A stretch of 64,000 bases of DNA from Dama dama (GCF_033118175.1 NC_083696.1:41587001-41651000); one strand, 5' to 3'. Positions 20,148 through 31,461 are shown, numbered from the stretch's first letter. Translations and numbers: made by a program. Notes: generated by a model not told the origin, from the letters alone.

Positions 20148-21067
20148 CCTTTTTCAATTTCCATGAGGACTTGGGGCAGACACCTCAGCTCAGCCCAGCA
20201 GGGGGCAGTGTTAGCCTGTGGAAAAGGCCACTGGGGGCTTAAGCCCTAGTCCTGCGAGGGGGTTTGGTCCTGCAGAAGGGAACTTCAAGATTTACTGCCC
20301 AGAAGAATGGGGGGATAATTGGAAGGATCTGCACTTCAGAGCTGGTTCCTTCAGGTCCTCAAGAGTCCCTCTTGGAGGACTGTGGACCCAGCCACCGAGA
20401 GGTGTGGGGCCCCAAGCTGAAAACTGCTTCTCTCCTGGCCTCTCTCCTCTCTGCTGAGATCCTGGGACTTCGGAGTTTTTCCTTCTGAATCTAGTTTTGC
20501 TCGAAAGGGGAAGTGGTAGATTGGGGCTCTGGGGAAAGATGGGGTGAGAGCTGGTGGGGGCAGGGGAGCAGAGCATTTGGGGAAGTGGGAGAGTCCTGAG
20601 AATGCTGACTAAGCCCACGGGGTCTCTCTCAGATGTGACCAGATGGGGCAGGTCCTCCGCAGAGCCGGGTCAGCCCATCCCCAGTGGCGCCGTCACCTTG
20701 GACTTGGGCCTTGTTCCCTAGCTGCCACCGTGGACCAGCCCTGCTCTGCACCTGTGTGGCTCCTGAACAGGTGGCAGGAATGGCTTCATGCAGGCGTGAG
20801 CCTCAGGGATGAACCTCTGCAGACAGAAACACAGAGGCGAAGCCCTTCTTAAAGTATTTCTCTAGCAGCCTGTTGTCAAGGAGCAAATGCATAGATGAGG
20901 AAACAGCCTGGTCTCGAAGCAGACCAAGAGGCAATTCCGTGAGAGCTGCCAGTATCACGAGATGCTCTGCCACGACCAAGGCACTTAGAGACTGTTCTTA
21001 TCTACTAATTACTGTGCAGAGGTGACGTCAGGGCGGGTAAGAATGGCATCATGACTGGTGCCCAGCG
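20148..21067. other. Intergenic unique DNA
   Basis: Moderate GC, no repeat or coding segment recognised. Confidence 0.45.
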
Positions 21068-21272
21068 TGGGCTTCCCTGGGGGCTCAGTCTGTAAAGAAT
21101 CCGACCTTGATGCAGGAGACCTAGGTTCAGTCCCTGGGGTTGGGGAGATCCCCTGGAGAAGAAAATGGCAACCCACTCCAGGATTCTTGCCTGGAAGTCC
21201 CATAGACAGAGGAACCTGATGGGCTACAGTCTGAGTCCGTGGGGTCACAAAGAGTCAAAGAGCCAGCATACC
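21068..21272 (+). mobile_element. Bov-tA SINE
   Basis: Plus-strand copy from gggcttccctgggggctcag to gtcacaaagagtcaaagag. Confidence 0.92.
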
Positions 21273-21398
21273 TAGAGATGTATACATAGAGAGGTGTAAC
21301 TATGTGCACACACACACACATATTCCATATCATTGCTGTTTCTTTGTTTTCCTTTTTGCCTCCCTTTTTTTATCCAGAGCATAGGACCAATATGTGGG

Positions 21399-21440
21399 GT
21401 GTGTGTGTGTATGAGTGTGTGTGTGTGTGTGTGTGTGTGT
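21399..21440. repeat. (GT)n microsatellite
   Basis: Imperfect GT repeat of about 40 bp broken by one 'atgag'. The His-Thr 'protein' read from its other strand is an artefact. Confidence 0.95.
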
Positions 21441-22029
21441 ACACATGTACTTGTTAGCTTCTGGTCCATCCCATAAGCCTGCTCCCAGGCTATGCTGGGG
21501 TGACCAAGGTCCTCTGGTGAATTCCCACCTTCAGGCTTCAGAATAAACTCAGACCCAGATTGTCGAGGCCTCTCTGCTCGCTCAGCCTCCTCCCTGCTGG
21601 CTGCGCTCAAGCTGTTGCTGCCACCACCTTTCAGCCGTGATGCTAACCAGCCTCCTGCCTCGTGGGCGCTGATTCAATTAGCCAAGGTGCCCACCTCCTG
21701 CCAGGGCCATTTATAAAATCAGCAGGGGCAGCTGGAGATCTTAGGCAGGGAGGGCTTGGCAAGAGAGGGGAGGGAGAGCAGGGAGCTGGGAGGGGAAGAC
21801 AGAGGTGTGAGGGGTCTGGGAAGGGGCGTCTCGTCTGATTAGGATCAGGCTGGCTTCTCCCCTGGTGGGCGGGGCTGTGTGTCCCTGGCCCGCCTCACTC
21901 CTCGGCTCCCAGGCCCATCCTCCGCCAGCCGGTGCAGAGCGAGACCATCTATCTCCAGGCTCCAGCCAGGCCTGCCTTTTTCCTCTGTGCTCCCTGCCAG
22001 CCCTCTTCTTTTCTATTTATTATTCTTCT
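21441..22029. other. Intergenic unique DNA with a possible conserved element
   Basis: About 21640-21740 is a compact unique segment with TCAATTAG and an AT-rich CCATTTATAAAATC block (MEF2-like) next to GC-rich DNA. This could be a regulatory element but is unproved. Confidence 0.35.
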
Positions 22030-22200
22030 TCTACAATGTGTTTATTTTTAATTGGAGGATAATTGGTTTACAATGCTGTGTTGGTTTCTGCGTACATCAA
22101 CATGAATCAGCCATGGGTATACATAGGTCCCCTCTGCCTCAAACCTCCCTCCATCTCCCACCCCATGTCTCCCCTGCAGGTTGTCACAGAGCACCAGGTG
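22030..22200 (-). mobile_element. L1 3' end (ruminant type)
   Basis: Minus-strand 3' end with 'tttttaattggaggataatt' and 'cagccatgggtatacatagg'. Confidence 0.8.
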
Positions 22201-22489
22201 GAAAGAGTCCTCTTCCTGACACCAGCCCCTGGATCTCTGGGCCAGAAGCGGCCAGCAGGTTAGGGAGGCAGAAGCAGGGTCTGAGGGATCTGTGGGGGAG
22301 CTGGAGCCCATAGCTGTTAAGTAATTCTGAGACCTGCAGCCTGGGACTGGCTCAGCCTTGGGCTTCGGTGTCTGATCAGAGAGGCCTGGGTGGTGCCTGA
22401 GGTGTGCCTGAGGGGACTACAGCTTTTGGGTAATAATAATGTTCTTGAGTTTGTTCAGCTTTCCCTCATTTATAAAGTGCTCTGGGGGC

Positions 22490-22540
22490 GGTTAGGTGTA
22501 GTTGGTTAGGCGCACATACTGTAGCCTCTAAAGTGTGTGT
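22490..22540 (+). repeat. MIR SINE, 5' part (split by Bov-tA)
   Basis: The 'gtagttggttaggcgcacat' stretch fits the MIR start; it continues at 22725 after the Bov-tA. Confidence 0.55.
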
Positions 22541-22724
22541 GAAAGTGAAAGTGTTAGCCCCTCAGTCGTGTCTGACTCTTTGTGACCCCGTGGAATGTAG
22601 CCCACCAGGCACCTCTGTCCATGGGATTGTCCAGCAAGAATACTGGAGTGTGTTGCTATGCCCTCCTCCAGGGGATCTTCCCGGCCCAGGGGTCAAACCC
22701 AGGTCTCCGGTATTGCAGGCAGAT
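22541..22724 (-). mobile_element. Bov-tA SINE inside a MIR
   Basis: Minus-strand copy that lost the last bases of the head; it splits an older MIR into two pieces. Confidence 0.9.
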
Positions 22725-22905
22725 AACCCGCATTCAAATTCTGACTCTGCTCCTGCTGGCTGTGTGTCTTCAGGTGACTTCTCTGTGCACCTGTTTCCAC
22801 ATCTGTAAAGTGGAGAGAGTATGTTTCTCAGAAGCTTCTTGTGAAGACTGAATGGATGGATGCAGAGCTCCTAGACTGGTACCGGGACTACAGAGCTCTG
22901 TTCTC
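22725..22905 (+). repeat. MIR SINE, 3' part
   Basis: Contains 'attctgactctgctcctgct', 'tgacttctctgtgcacctgt' and 'ccacatctgtaaagtggaga', clear MIR core and 3' sequence. Confidence 0.75.
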
Positions 22906-23544
22906 TACGACCTTCTTTTACCTCCCAGGGGCTCTGACAGGTGCGTAGGGAGAGATGTCATTTCATAAGCCAGCGGCTGGAGGCCCAGAGAAGCTGAGTC
23001 GTTTAGCTTTGGGCTGAACTCAGGCTTTATGGACGTGGGAGGACCGGGCTGGGATTCTGATGAGAAGGAAGAAAACCAGAAGAGCATTCGAGAAGAGGGC
23101 AAGGAACAACATCAAAAGCCTTACAGCCCCTGGCTAGGTGGTTCCTAGCCGGCGGGCTCCATCCACCTGGGCAGAGCGGGGCTGGCCTGCGCTGTGAAGC
23201 CCAGAAATGGAAGCGCTTGGGAGGAAGTTACTTCCTAGACTAGAAGGCCTGTGGCTTGAGGCAAGGCGGAGGGCAGAAGCCACAGGGGAGATGGCCTTCC
23301 CTCATCTGAGTTGCTCCATCCCTGCTGTGGGCTGGCAGCTGGCACACCTGGGTGTGGGGGCAGGCTTCAGCTGGGAGGAAGCACCTGGGGGGCCAGTCGG
23401 CACAGCCTGCCAAGGGGCGAGCATGTTGTGATCAAACAACCCCGGGGCCACTGCCCTGCAGGAGCAGGAGGAGGCTGGCAGGGGGAGGCAGGAAGGAGGG
23501 CCGCGCTCTCTCTCACTGGACTGCAAATGTGCCAAGGGCAGGAT
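22906..23544. other. Intergenic unique DNA with a paired ETS motif
   Basis: No repeat recognised. At 23222-23236 aggaagttacttcct forms two ETS cores (GGAA/TTCC) facing each other, with further purine-rich and RUNX-like words nearby. Confidence 0.4.
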
Positions 23545-23725
23545 TCGTTTCTTTTCTTTTCTTTTTTTTTTTAAGTTTATTTGACTGCTCTGGGTCTTAG
23601 TTGCAGCATGCTGGATCTTTTAGTTTCGGCATGTGGGATCTAGTTCCCTGACAAGGGGTTGAACCTGGGCCCCCTGTATTGGGAACACAAATTCTTAGTC
23701 ACTGGACCACCGGGGAAGTTCCAGG
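23545..23725 (-). mobile_element. CHR SINE
   Basis: Minus-strand copy: T-rich 5' end on the plus strand, 'ttagttgcagcatgctggat', B box 'ggttgaacc' and 'ggaccaccggggaagttcc' head. Confidence 0.88.
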
Positions 23726-24002
23726 ATTGATTCTTAACTTAATTCATCCTTGTACTCCCATTACCTAATGCACTTCTGGGCACAAGGTAGGCACAGATTA
23801 ACTGTTTCAGGATGGAAAAAATAAATGAAGCCCACTTTGCTTGGGGGATGGGGGTGGACACAAACGGTTTGTGGAGCCCTGAGAGGACTCCCCCTCCAGA
23901 AAATTTCCATCACGAACTCCAAGAAGCCTATCATCAGCATTTTGGTCCAATTCCTCTTCCCCCAAACCTCTCCCAGCAGGGCTCTTTTATTTGTTTGTTT
24001 TT

Positions 24003-24215
24003 ATTGGAAGAGACCCTGATGCTGGGAACAATTGAATGCAGGAGGAGAAGTGGATAACAGAGGACGAGACGGTTGAATGGCATCACCGTCTCGATGGACA
24101 TAATTTGAGCAGACTCTGGGAAACAGTGAAGGACAGGAAAGCCTTATGTGCTGCAGCCCATGGGAGCTGCAAAGAGTAGGACATGACTGAGCGACTGAAC
24201 AACAGCAGCAACAAT
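24003..24215 (+). mobile_element. BovB 3' end fragment
   Basis: Sense copy ending gagcgactgaacaacagcag, with the usual 'gacgagacggttgaatggca' block. Confidence 0.88.
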
Positions 24216-24235
24216 GGAAATTTTATGTTTCAATT

Positions 24236-24388
24236 TTTCATTTTATTTTTTAATTTATTATTTTGGCTGTGAGGCTGGCGGGATCCCAGTTCGTTCCCTG
24301 AACAGGGGATTGAACCCTGGTCATAACTGTGAAAGTCTGAAAGCCCGAATTTCTAACCAATTGGCCACCAGGGAACTCTGCAGGCCTC
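24236..24388 (-). mobile_element. CHR SINE
   Basis: Minus-strand copy with an 'attttggctgtgaggctggc' tail and 'ggccaccagggaactctg' head. Confidence 0.82.
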
Positions 24389-24407
24389 TTTTAAAATGCA
24401 AATGCCC

Positions 24408-25265
24408 GTAGACTTTTGCATTTCTCTGATGATGAGTGATGTTGAGCACCAAAATTCTAAAGCAATAAATGCTGGAGAGGGTGTGGAGAAAAGGGAACCC
24501 TCTTACACTGTTGGTGGGAATGCAAACTAGTACAGCTGCTATGGAGAACAGTGTGGAGATTCCTTAAAAAACTGGAAATAGAACTGCCATGTGACCCAGC
24601 AATCCCACTTCTGGGTGTACACACTGAGGAAACCAGAACTGAAAGAGACACGTGTACCCCAATGTTCATCGCAGCACTGTTTATAATAGCCAGGACATGG
24701 AAGCAACCTAGATGCCCATCAGCAGATGAATGGATAAGGAAGCTGTGGTGCATATACACCATGGAATATTACTCAGCCATTAAAAAGAATGCATTTGAAC
24801 CAGTTCTAATGAGATGGATGAAACTGGAGCCCATTATACAGAGTGAAGTAAGCCAGAAAGATAAAGAACATTACAGCATACTAACACATATATATGGGAT
24901 TTAGAAAGATGGTAATGATAACCCTGTATGCAAAACAGAAAAAGAGACACAGGTGTACAGAACAGACTCTTGGACTCTGTGGGAGAAGGCGAGGGTGGGA
25001 TGTTTCGAGAGAACAGCATCGAAACATGTATATTATCAAGGGTGAAACATCACCAGCCCAGGCTGGATGCATGAGACAAGTGCTCGGGCCTGGTGCACTG
25101 GGAAGACCCAGAGGGATCGGGTAGAGAGGGAGGTGGGAGGGGGGATTGGGATGGGGAACACATGTAAATCCATGGCTGATTCATGTCAATGTATGACAAA
25201 ACCCACTACAATATTGTAAAGTAATTAGCCTCCAACTAATAAAAATAAATGAAAAAAAAAAAAAT
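24408..25265 (+). mobile_element. 5'-truncated L1 with an inverted 5' end (twin-priming)
   Basis: The main part (about 24450-25265) is L1 ORF2 tail and 3' UTR in sense, including a MEYYSAIKKN remnant at 24750-24790. The first 40 or so bases (24408-24448), however, are L1 from slightly upstream but in the opposite direction. The 15-base repeat aaaatgcaaatgccc at 24393-24407 and 25266-25280 flanks the whole unit, so it is a single insertion. Confidence 0.9.
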
Positions 25266-25509
25266 AAAATGCAAATGCCCAGGGGCAGGTCTTCACAGGA
25301 CCCACTTACCGTTCTTGGGAGAGAGACTGTGGAAGGAGCCGGCCTGGGAACGGAGCAGGAGGTCCCCGTGGTGGCAGGAAGGATCACTGAAGGGGAGCGG
25401 CCTGGCCTGAGTCTGGAGCCGTGGGCTGGCTGGTGCTGTGCAAGGCGGCAGCCAGGCCTAGAGTGCAGGGGGCAGAGGCAGGCCTTGGGCGTGGGACACA
25501 CTTCTGCTT

Positions 25510-25756
25510 AATTACTTAAATGTATTTGTTTTTAATCGGAGGCCCATTGCTCTACAATATTGTGTTGGTTTCTGCCATCCATCAACATGAACCAGTCATA
25601 GGTGTACACACGTCCCCTCCCTCCTGAGCCTCCCTCCCACCTCTCACCCCTCGCCACCCCTCTAGGTTGTCTCAGAGCAGCAGGTTTGAGCTCCTTGCAT
25701 CATACGGTAAATTCTCACTGGCTATCTGTTTTACACATGGTGTGCTTTACACATGG
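25510..25756 (-). mobile_element. L1 3' end (ruminant type), split
   Basis: Minus-strand copy with 'ttttaatcggaggcccattg' and 'atcaacatgaaccagtcata'. It is cut by a SINE fragment and seems to continue at 25859. Confidence 0.8.
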
Positions 25757-25858
25757 TGGTGTTTGAGACCCCGTGGACTGTCGCCCGCCAGGCCCCTCTG
25801 TCTCCGGAATCCTCCAGGTCGGAATACTTGAGTTACACAGGGTAAGGCGTGTGTTTCC
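25757..25858 (-). mobile_element. Bov-tA SINE fragment inside L1
   Basis: About 80-100 bp matching the tail half ('accccgtggactgtcgcccg', 'gaatcctccaggtcggaata'). Confidence 0.75.
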
Positions 25859-25925
25859 AGGCTACTCTCAGCCATCCCCCCCTCTCCCCGCCTCACTGCG
25901 TCCACAGTCTGCTCTCTGTATCACT
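25859..25925 (-). mobile_element. L1 3' end, continuation
   Basis: The 'ctgcgtccacagtctgctct' stretch follows the order of the L1 3' UTR on the minus strand. Confidence 0.55.
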
Positions 25926-26481
25926 TCTGGGTGGCCTAGACTCTGACCTGAACCCTGAATTGGCGGGTTTCTCGCTCTTTCTGCCCCTGCCTTCCTGGGC
26001 CCCCTCCGCACGCTGCAGCCCGACTCCCCCAAAGCCAGGACCCTGGGATGCCGGGGCGAGGGGTGAGGGGAGTGTGGAGCTGAGAAAGCCCTGTCTGCTG
26101 ACACTGCTAGGACCAGAAAGTCTGAGCCAGAAAAGGGCCTTAGCTCTCCTCTTGCCTGAGTCCTTATCTTCCACTTAAAGAAACTGAGGCCAAGTTAATT
26201 TTTAAGTCCCTCTCAGATGTATTTACATTTTATTAGAATTTGTTTATGGTTGTGCTTAAGCCACAGGAACAAATAATTACTGTTGACATTGGCGACACCC
26301 ACAGGGAGATCAGCCTTTTAGGTGGACGGGGAAGGGACAAGGGAGAGGGGACTCCTGAGTCCCCTACTCTATTATTTCTGAGCAAGGCTTTCTTTCCTTC
26401 TCCGATGTCAACCGTGGCAAGTCCTCAAGCAAATGCCCAGGGGTATGAGCCAGAGGCCCAGGTTAATCAAGGGCAGTATAG
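25926..26481. other. Intergenic unique DNA
   Basis: No repeat or exon recognised. Confidence 0.45.
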
Positions 26482-26845
26482 CTTAGACTTGCTTTTGAAA
26501 TGTGGTGCTTGGAGAAGACTCTTGAGAGTCCCTTGGACAGCAAGGAGATCAAACCAGTCAATCCTAAAGGAAATCAGTCCTGAATATTCACTGGAAGGAC
26601 TGATGCTGAAGCTGAAGCTCCAATACTTTGGCCATGTGATGCGAAGGGCCAACTCACTGGAAAAGACTGATGCTGGGAAAGATTGAGGGCAGGAGGAGAA
26701 GGGGACATCCTCTGTTGGACAGAGGATGAGATGGTTGGATGGCATCACCAACTCAATGGACATGAGTTTAAGCAAACTGGGAGATAGTGAAGGGCAGGGA
26801 AGCCTGGCCTGCTGCAGTCCCTGGACTGAACATCAACAGCAAACC
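26482..26845 (+). mobile_element. BovB 3' part
   Basis: Contains 'ggagaagactcttgagagtc', 'ctgatgctgaagctgaagct' and 'gagatggttggatggcatca', the BovB C-terminal and 3' sequence in sense. The final copy of the tail is truncated. Confidence 0.92.
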
Positions 26846-28054
26846 GCTTAGACTGAGGCTGTTCTTGTTCATTTTCTGCTGGTTACCTCCCTGGTCCATA
26901 TAGAAAGGGCCACTCTTTGAACCTGTTCCCTTTCCAGTTTCCTCCAATAACTACACCCCACCCCCTGCTAGCCCTTCTCCCGTGTTATTATCCTGACCCT
27001 CATCCTCATGGGCAGCTCTCCTGCCTAGACAACTCCAGAATGGGGTGCAGTTGCCAACTTCTGGTGCCCAGGCTCCTGTTATACCTATAGACAGAAAAGA
27101 CTTGATCCATGAGTGAGGATAAGGTTAGGGCAGGGGAGAGGCTGATGGAGGGTGGAGAGGCAGGTAGGATTGGGGTGGGGGGAAGATGTGGACAAGAGAA
27201 GGAATGAACTGAGCTGGAGAGTGGGTGGGGAAGTGGAGGTTCCAGTGGGGTGGGAGGAGTGGATGGAGGAGTTTTTTAGGTTGACTTCCAGAACAACAGC
27301 TGGGATAAGACCACCCTGCCTGGTCACAGGGGACGGAGAAGCATCAAGGAGCTGCAGCTTTTGAAAAGCAACGTGGTTGGTGAAGCCCGTTTCCTGTGCT
27401 GCTGAGTGCCCTGGGAGGTCGGTTGTTTCAAATCTGGGGTTGTGCCTGAGAACCAGAGAGAAAAGCCCCGATTCTCTCCAGGAATGTTGGCTGAAGAGGA
27501 GTGGGAACCTGGCTGGCTCTGGGATGGGAGGTGGTGCTGGAGGAGGGGTCAAGGGGGTCAGGGGAGCATGGCCAGGCAGGGTGGGCTCAGTTGCAGAGTA
27601 GGGGCATAGAGCATTCAGCAGGCTTTGGTGGGCAAAGGCTGGGAGGCTTGTGTTGATCTTGTAGGAAGTCAGATAGGTCACTCAGAGCCAGGCATCCAGT
27701 GTGGGTCCCCTAGGGCTAGTGCAGACAGAACTGACAAGCCCAGCCCAGCCTGAGCCTAAGACAGAGCTTGGGCCACCTTTCTGGGGGGTGTTTGGACCTT
27801 CAGACTTTGTCAGACCCCTGACAGCCAACCTGAGCTCTCCTGGTCCCGCCTTCTGTTTCGGCTGACCCAGCACAGGATCCTTCTTCCAGCAGACAAGACA
27901 GAGGTGCCTCCTTAAAAAAAAAAAAAGGCCCTTTGGGTTTGTTGATGGTGAAGGCAGCAAGGCTAGCCATGGTGTAGAGGGCTTGGTGCCTGGGGCATCT
28001 TTTCTTGTTCAGCATCTCTGTGTCCTTATCCTCCATCTGTCTATAAGGAGAGAT
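26846..28054. other. Intergenic unique DNA
   Basis: About 1.2 kb without a repeat that I can name. A 198-codon minus-strand frame at 27085-27681 is rich in Pro, Leu and Ser and shows no domain; I do not regard it as a gene. Confidence 0.5.
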
Positions 28055-28175
28055 GCTAGGCTGAGCACTGAGCCAGGAGCTCTAATCCCAGCTCTGCCCT
28101 AGCTGATTGTGGACTGTGGGATGCTGGGCAAGTCTCTTCCCCTCTCTGGGCTTATTCTTCCACATGCAAGATGGT
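28055..28175 (+). repeat. MIR SINE
   Basis: Contains 'aatcccagctctgccctagc', 'gctgggcaagtctcttcccc' and 'atgcaagatggtag'. Confidence 0.75.
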
Positions 28176-28859
28176 AGAGCTCGATTAGAAGAACTTCAGT
28201 GTCCCCCTTAATTCTACAGTCCTCTGTTGTGGGGAAATCTCCAGGACAGCAAGGAAGCAGAAATGACTTTGACAAGATGGAGTGTGGAAAATATAGCTTC
28301 AGAGTCTTAAATTTAATGTGTAGTGGGACCTACTGCTGGGATTCAAAAATGTCTGGAGAACTGGTGAGAATGGTTGAGAACGGGTCACATCCTGTGAGGG
28401 ACAGAGGAGCCTCCTAGGAGAGGACTTACTCATAGAAGGCAATGGCACTGCAGAATCTCTGTGCATGCTTGTGTAGGTTGGGCAATGAACCACTCTAGGA
28501 GGTACCATTTATAACGAGGGCTCAGGTGAGCCTGACATGCTTGACCATGGAATAAAGCACAAGCTGTCAGATAGATGGGTGCTCTGAGGACTGTAGAGTG
28601 TCTACAGGGCCATCATGTACAGTGGCACAGGCTGGGCACTGTACAGGTGCAGACAGCCCCATTCACGGAGACCACAGTGGGGCCATCTGTCTTTAAGGCT
28701 TGTTTCTCAGCACCCCTGATTTCACTTAGAGCACTGACTGCATGGTTAGGCATTTCTAAAGTGGAGGCTGAAACAGGGAAGGGAGAGGGAGAGCTTCCTC
28801 GTTTTGCTACAGGTTGCCAAGCACTGTCAGCAGATCCAAGGGCTCAGTGGCTTAAGGTT
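28176..28859. other. Intergenic unique DNA
   Basis: Nothing recognised. Confidence 0.45.
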
Positions 28860-28869
28860 AGTTTTTTTT

Positions 28870-29290
28870 TTTTTGCCATTTACAACATTATGGATGGACC
28901 TGGAGTGTACTAGTCTGAGTGAAATAAGTCAGACAGAGAAAGATAAATACCTTATGTTATCATTTATATTTGGAATCTAAGAAATGAGACAAATGAGTGA
29001 ATATAACAAAACAGAAACTGACTTACAGATGCAGAGAAGAGATGAGTGGTTGTTAGTCGGGAGAGGGAAGTGGGGCGGGGCACTATTGGGGTACGGGATT
29101 AAAAGGTTACAAGCTGCTGTGGATAAAATAGATTAGTTACAAGGATATATTGTACAGCACGAGGAATAGAGCCAATATTTTAAAATCACTTTAAATGGAG
29201 TGTGATCTATAAAGATATTGAATCACTATGTTGCACACCTGAAACTAATATAATATTGTAAACCAACTACATTTCAGTATTTAAAAAGTG
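28870..29290 (+). mobile_element. Older artiodactyl-type L1 3' region
   Basis: Sense L1 with 'gagtgaaataagtcagacag', 'gttgcacacctgaaactaat' and a 3' end at about 29280. More diverged than the ruminant L1 ends; a T15 run precedes it. Confidence 0.85.
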
Positions 29291-29467
29291 CAGGAGCAGA
29301 AGACGTGGGCGTGGTGGTCTCAGTAGGGGGCGTGTCAGTGCCGGGAGACAGAAAGCCAGCTCCTGAGATGGCTGTAAGCAGCACCTGGGAGGCACTTTTC
29401 ATGGACTGGGGTCCTTCATTAGCAGATGCCTGCACAGGGCTGTAAAATCCTGCTTCCCCTTACTTGG

Positions 29468-29664
29468 GTTTCCCTGAGAGCTCAGTTGGTAAAAAATCTG
29501 CCTGCAATGCAGGAGACCCCAGTTCTATTCCTGGGTTGGTAAGATTCCCTGAAGAAGGCAAAGGCTACCCACTCCAGTATTTCTGGCCAGGAGAATTCCA
29601 TGGACATATATAGTCCACAGGGTCGCAAAGAGTCGGACACGACTGAGCGACTTTCACTTTCACT
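29468..29664 (+). mobile_element. Bov-tA SINE with 14-bp target duplication
   Basis: Sense copy, related to the dimer lineage (shares 'aaggctacccactccagtat' and 'agaattccatgga'). ttccccttacttgg flanks it at 29454-29467 and 29665-29678. Confidence 0.93.
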
Positions 29665-29889
29665 TTCCCCTTACTTGGAAGCTGACGGCAGAGCCGTCCC
29701 TCAGTCCAGCCACCTCTTCCCCCTCCCGTGGTCCCAAGTTGGGCTCACCCTCATTCAGATATTAGGAACCTCTCTCTCCAAGTCTAAACCATCCCTGTTC
29801 TGCATGGCTGTCTTCCCTGCTTCTCTCAGCTGTAGGCCTGGTCCACTTAGTTCTTTTCGCAAAAGGAATCATGAGAGGAAGACTATAGA

Positions 29890-30030
29890 TTTTATCATTT
29901 ATTTGTTTTAAAAAGTTGTGGCTGTACCCTGGGACATGTGGGACCTTTGTTCCCTGAGCTGGGATCGATCCCACACCCTCCTCATTGGAAGGCAAAGTCT
30001 TCATCATGGGACCACCAGGAAAGTCCCCAG
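29890..30030 (-). mobile_element. CHR SINE
   Basis: Minus-strand copy from 'aagttgtggctgtaccct' to 'gggaccaccaggaaagtccc'. Confidence 0.85.
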
Positions 30031-30184
30031 GAGGAAGACGACAGCTTTTGTTTCAGGAAGTCACAGCTGCGGAGGCCACACTGTGTCAAGCACGTGGGTG
30101 CTGGGGCCAGGGTGCCTCCCGGGGCACAGGGCATCCTTGAACCCAGGGCATCCCATATGCTCTGTGTTGGTCTCCAAGAAGTGG

Positions 30185-30300
30185 GTGTTGTTTCTAGTCT
30201 ACAAATGAGGAAACTGAAGTTCAGATTTGAGTCTTGCCCAAGGTCAGCAAGCTCCCACGTGTCTGTGCTGGACTCAGTCAAGCCCTCCGCAGCCTGCCAG
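30185..30300 (-). repeat. MIR SINE
   Basis: The 'acaaatgaggaaactgaag' and 'cttgcccaaggtcagcaag' order is MIR on the minus strand. Confidence 0.75.
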
Positions 30301-30399
30301 AGCTCCCTGCACGGTGGGGCGGCGCCAGGCAGCTGCCTTCCAATGTTACTCACTCCAGCCCCTGCAGGGAAGTCATCTCTCTGTGACTTGAAGATTTCC

Positions 30400-30475
30400 A
30401 AGAGACAGTGTGGCAGGGTGGAGAGAGAACTAGATCCCAGACTTGCCCCTGATGACCTTGCTACCTTAGGCAAAC
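30400..30475 (+). repeat. MIR SINE, 5' part (split by Bov-tA)
   Basis: MIR-like sequence ('gtgtggcagggtggagagag') up to the Bov-tA, then resumes after it. Confidence 0.55.
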
Positions 30476-30612
30476 TGCTTCCCAGAGAGGCAAATGACAA
30501 CCCACGCTAGGACCATTGCCTGGAAAGTCCCATGAACAGAGGAGCCTGGTGGGTTACAGTCCATGGGGTTGCAAAAGAGTGGGACATGACTGAGTGACTA
30601 AACAACCAAACA
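30476..30612 (+). mobile_element. Bov-tA SINE, 5'-truncated
   Basis: Starts in the body (cttcccagagaggcaaatga) and ends in gggacatgactgagtgacta. Confidence 0.9.
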
Positions 30613-30720
30613 GGGTTAGTAATACCCATCGACTCCATGGGGTTGTTGGGCAGCTTAAATAAGATCACGAGAAGTGAGTGGGAATTGTGTGTTTGTATTC
30701 AATCGTAAGCCATCATCATC
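30613..30720 (+). repeat. MIR SINE, 3' part
   Basis: Continues as 'gggttgttgggcagcttaaa', the MIR 3' region. Confidence 0.6.
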
Positions 30721-31124
30721 TTCAAGGGCCCCCTGTGGCAGTGTGTGTGCATGCTCATCTGCTCGGTTGCCCTGACAGTCAAGACAAAGCCAAAATGAGC
30801 CTCAGTGGGGGACGTGAGAGGTCATGGTGGCTGATACCGCTTCTTCAGTAATCAGGGCGTTGAACTGGGCTTCGGAGAGGGCGTGGCTATAGGCTGTGTG
30901 ATTTGGGGGCCTGACTTTCTCCTATGTGCTCATTTGCAAGGGTATCCTTCTACCCTAGCACCCACAGAGGCCAAGAGGCTAGTTCTTCCCTCATACAAGG
31001 CCCCCACAAGGAGGCTTGCACCCCCTCCAACCTTGATCCTTCTCGTCCTCCACTTTTTTCTCCCCCATAGCACAGACTGCCATCTGACATTCCATACATT
31101 TTGTTCATTGTTTATTGTTCCCCT
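30721..31124. other. Intergenic unique DNA
   Basis: Nothing recognised. Confidence 0.45.
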
Positions 31125-31250
31125 CCCCCCGGAAGAAAGTAAACTCTGCAAGGGCAAGTATATTCATCTCTGGTTCACTTTGTATCCCCAGAACCAAGAA
31201 TACTGACTCTCCACAGGTGCTTGATCAATATCTGAGTGAACGGAAAAATA
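31125..31250 (+). repeat. L2/MIR-type 3' end
   Basis: The order 'aaactctgcaagggcaagta', 'gtatccccagaaccaagaat' and 'ggtgcttgatcaatatctga' is the classic L2 3' terminus. Confidence 0.65.
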
Positions 31251-31420
31251 CGTCTCCCACCCTCAACGCACACACACACACAGACACACGAATACCTCTA
31301 TCCAGACCAAATTTGTGGCTCTCATCTATTTCCGGCTGGAATAATCCTTGAAGGTTTCACTAAATGCACGACCACTTTGTAGAGCTCTTTGCATTTTATA
31401 AGGGAGGCCTTTAGACATGA

Positions 31421-31461
31421 TGGGCTTCCCTGGTGATTCAGATGGTAAAGAATCTTGCTCT
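31421..31461 (+). mobile_element. Bov-tA SINE, head fragment only
   Basis: Only the tRNA-like head remains (gggcttccctggtgattcag and tggtaaagaatcttgctc), an unusual 3' truncation. Confidence 0.75.

Noticed and set aside
21399..21440. His-Thr repeat peptide on the minus strand
   Set aside because: Translation of a GT microsatellite.
24551..24904. 117-codon frame with MEYYSAIKKN
   Set aside because: Remnant of L1 ORF2 C-terminus in a 5'-truncated copy.
27085..27681. 198-codon minus-strand frame
   Set aside because: Pro/Ser/Leu-rich without recognisable domain, splice structure or start context. Kept as unassigned DNA.
29938..30510. 190-codon plus-strand frame and its 172-codon minus-strand counterpart
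   Set aside because: Both cross CHR and MIR sequences and have no domains.
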